Assembly: GCA_905250125.1 (NCBI GenBank)
Contig: CAJNOL010000014.1
Coordinates: 1-64,000, forward strand
From: Rotaria sordida
Taxonomy: Eukaryota > Rotifera > Eurotatoria > Philodinida > Philodinidae
Length of the DNA: 64,000 nucleotides
Direction of reading: 5' to 3'
This document shows positions 61,630-64,000 of this stretch, piece by piece (position 1 is the stretch's first letter; each line of letters begins with the position of its first letter). The translations under genes were made by a program, and so were the position numbers. The notes beneath the pieces are model-generated. The model saw only the letters and a program-made list of their open reading frames with translations. It made no database searches and was not told where the DNA came from.

Positions 61630-62916
61630 TTAATCGAAATCGTCATCATCTGAAATATGATAATTTTTTTTCGCAGCAGCATCACGTTGTGTACGAGCCT
61701 AAAAAAATAATATAGAACTTATAAAAAACAAAAAAAAAAGGGATGCTAAGAATTTCATTTACTTTTTTATTTGCACTAGGTGATGTTGATAGAATGGTGA
61801 TATCATCATCATCACTTTCCTAAGAATATCATAAACAATAGAATTTACTTGTTCTCTGGAATTAATTGATACTTACAGCTGTTGGTTTTGGTCGTTTTGC
61901 TGTTTTTGTCTCTTTTTTAACAGTTTCTTTCTTTGTTGTTGCATCGGGATCTTTTTTAGTCTAAAATATATTTGAATAAGAAGAAAAATAAGTTTAATAA
62001 ATATTGATTTACTCGAGGTTTTTTTGGTTTTTCTGTTTTATTTTCATCTTTATTTTGTCGATTTTGCATAAGAACACTTAATGCATTTTTCTTTTCGGGT
62101 GACTAAAACAAAAAAGACAAGAGAATTTTTATATCTAATTTCATAAATTCTCAAAAACATCATTTACTGGTATTTTTGGTTTTGATTTTGTTTTTTTAAT
62201 TTTCTTTTCTATCTCTGAATCACTACCAACATAATCTGATTCATTATCACCAATATTTTCTTGATTTTCATTACTACTATCTTCATCACTACCATATTTA
62301 ACAACTTTTCCTTTTACTGTACGTTTTGCATTACGTTTTGGTGACATTTCTTGTTTGATATTTTCTGAATTATCTTTTCCATCAATTGAAATCATTGATG
62401 AATTACTATTTTCATCTATTGTACCATCCATTTTTTTTTCTTTTGTTGTCTCATTTGGTTTCTTTTCTATAATATATCAATGTTAATATTTAAAAATTAA
62501 AGAAAAGAAAAGAAAAGAAAAAAATTTCAAACCTATGGCATTGCCGATTCGTTTTTTTTCTTTACAACGTATTTGCATTATTTCAGATAATTCTTGAGAT
62601 GTAACACCTTCTTTAACAAGATATTCAATAATTGTTCGTTTATCAGCAATAGTTTTTTCTTCCTAAAATGAAAATTGTTTTTTTCTTTACAAAATTAAAT
62701 AAAGAACAATCTAAAACATACTCGATTACGTTTCATAAGTTCTTCAGTAACTTTTTTTACAAATGCTGGATCAATAACTGGTTGTATACGTTGACCATTT
62801 GGAGCAGGTTTTGTTTCAGCACGTTGTGGTTTAATTACTTGTTTTTTACGACTTTTACCATCAGTAGTAGTAGTGCCAGCGGCTTTTTTTGTTGTATAAT
62901 GGGCGACTTCAGACAT
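61630..62916 (-). CDS. Lysine-rich, acidic, disordered nuclear-type protein
   Basis: Seven exons (62722-62916, 62533-62662, 62168-62466, 62013-62102, 61877-61960, 61763-61819, 61630-61698) join in frame to 307 aa from MSEVAHYTTKK. Residues about 40-108 may be a small helical domain ('DPAFVKKVTEELMKRNREEK' and 'TIIEYLVKEGVTSQELSEIM'). The rest is Lys/Glu/Ser/Asp-rich with 'SPKR', 'SPEKK' and a final SDDDDFD. Acidic-Ser tails of this kind occur in nuclear proteins, including type II topoisomerases, but I cannot name a family. Coding continues in frame upstream of the ATG to a tag acceptor at 62944, so either the leader is trans-spliced or a further 5' exon lies outside what I can see. Confidence 0.7.
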
Positions 62917-62944
62917 TTCATCAGCACGTTCTTTTTCAATAGCC

Positions 62945-63726
62945 TAGTTATCAAAATTAAATTTAAGAAAATTGATACTAATGAGAAAATGCATTTTTTT
63001 CCCTGCAGCATTTTTGGTCTTGAATAAGTTCATTGTTTGAATCAAACTATGTTTGCTCGAAGAATATCGTCATAAAATATTGAGAGAGTGTTATTTAAGA
63101 AAAAAATGAAAGTGGTACCCTATTTCAGCTAAATATATAGTCATTACGAATTATTTCAATGAATTTTTTATGTTTCGAGTTGGTGACGATAAGACTATAT
63201 GAGAACTTACATTTTATACATGATTACATTTCGTTACTAAAAAGATTGTCGTGCGTTTAAACTATGAAAATAAATTTTCGCTTATAAATAAATGTCATTT
63301 TCCTAAACAAGTCTTACAGGAATACAGTCATTCAAATCATGCTATAGTCTAGCAATCAAATGTAACTGATAGCAACATATGAGTTTTCTTTTCAGTCGTT
63401 TCGTTATCAAACCGATACTTGACATAGTATCGATCGTCGATTATACAAATCGCAAAGCTGTAACATATTCTACCTAGTCTACAAAATCCAGTGACTGCAT
63501 GAAGGTCTGAAAATTGTGAGAGGAAGGTATTAAAAAATGTCTCACAAGGATACGAGCAAATTTTAAAAAATCTTGTTAGTTTTACTGAACAATAACACAT
63601 AATTTTGAATTAGTTGAGAACAAATTCATCTCCAACAATCTCAGACTTTCACGACCTCAGATTAAAGTAAATCATGATCAATCCTGCGTAAGACATTCTT
63701 CCCTTTTAAGAGAAAAATATTTCAAT
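62945..63726. other. No gene seen
   Basis: Mixed sequence. A minus-strand frame at 63349-63600 has no domain. Any upstream exon of the lysine-rich protein gene is not identifiable. Confidence 0.4.
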
Positions 63727-64000
63727 AAAAAAAAGCTGTTAGCACAATCCCCGAGAGATTAAAATGTGAAACACAATGTAGCTGCTGTTGCTAATCACAT
63801 GAATATTGTTTTATTATATCTGTCTTGGGGCAAATTTCTTCATTATCCATTCATTTAATCCTCTAGAAATGCAATAAGGAAGTAGGTCATTTTTTTATAT
63901 ATACGGTCTGTGATGCATGGGAAGCGGAAAAGGAGTGTTGCGAAGGTATATGTCACGGTCTGTGAGAGGAGAAGAGTCCAAATTTTTAGTCCTATATTCC
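63727..64000. mobile_element. Relic of the 42-kb hAT-like element family, cut by the window end
   Basis: aaaaaaaagctgttagcaca and aaaatgtgaaacacaatgta match the inverse of 42960-43025. Further on, cacggtctgtga occurs at about 63956, a second acggtctgtgatg at about 63904, and a caaatttttagtcctat flank matches the edge of the central array of the 41755-43557 element. Here only two array units are present, with a different intervening sequence. Confidence 0.65.

Noticed and set aside
1..64000. tRNA or rRNA genes
   Set aside because: I saw no cloverleaf with A/B boxes and no rRNA-like stretch by eye; a covariance-model scan would be decisive.

Overview
The window is animal nuclear DNA: AT-rich, with many short GT-AG introns (about 50-120 bp), metazoan genes and abundant decayed transposons. 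The codon style, the F-box family, the retroelement types and patches resembling a TGTGGG telomere repeat suggest a rotifer, probably bdelloid; this assignment is an inference. A run of 100 Ns at 48585-48684 is a scaffolding gap, so the order across it is not proven.

1-13 kb is accessory. It holds a dead Tc1-like transposon, a small secreted or membrane protein gene, an F-box gene, a foldback hairpin, a decayed esterase-like ORF, and a dead Ty3/gypsy polymerase on the minus strand with two unrelated LTR-like insertions in it (one has a TG...CA end pair and a 5-bp target duplication).

13-28.6 kb is a cluster of centrosome and cilium genes: a CCDC92-like gene and CCDC57 on the minus strand, ARMC4/ODAD2 head-to-head with CCDC57 across 360 bp, then ODF3. 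I could join CCDC57 (18 exons, 955 aa), ARMC4 (13 exons, 695 aa) and ODF3 (4 exons, 254 aa) in frame from start to stop. CCDC57 introns carry two large hairpins and a dead mariner.

30.4-38.4 kb holds two minus-strand genes: a two-exon XPD/ERCC2 helicase of 760 aa and, 98 bp behind it, an ENTPD4/7-type nucleotidase whose first coding exon is not visible. 39-46.7 kb is dense in non-autonomous elements. The best defined is a 1.8-kb hAT-like element with a perfect 8-bp target duplication and three 33-bp-period arrays. A pentapeptide-like pseudogene and another LTR copy follow.

47.7-64 kb holds an intronless secreted DOPA-dioxygenase-like gene, an RBR ubiquitin ligase with a C-terminal membrane segment, a hAT-type MITE, another large hairpin, a TASK-type two-pore potassium channel (463 aa), and a lysine-rich nuclear-type protein gene convergent with it. 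The last 300 bp is a relic of the same hAT family found at 42 kb.

The most unusual collective signal is five long imperfect palindromes (about 0.4-1.4 kb each), apparently unrelated in sequence but alike in architecture.
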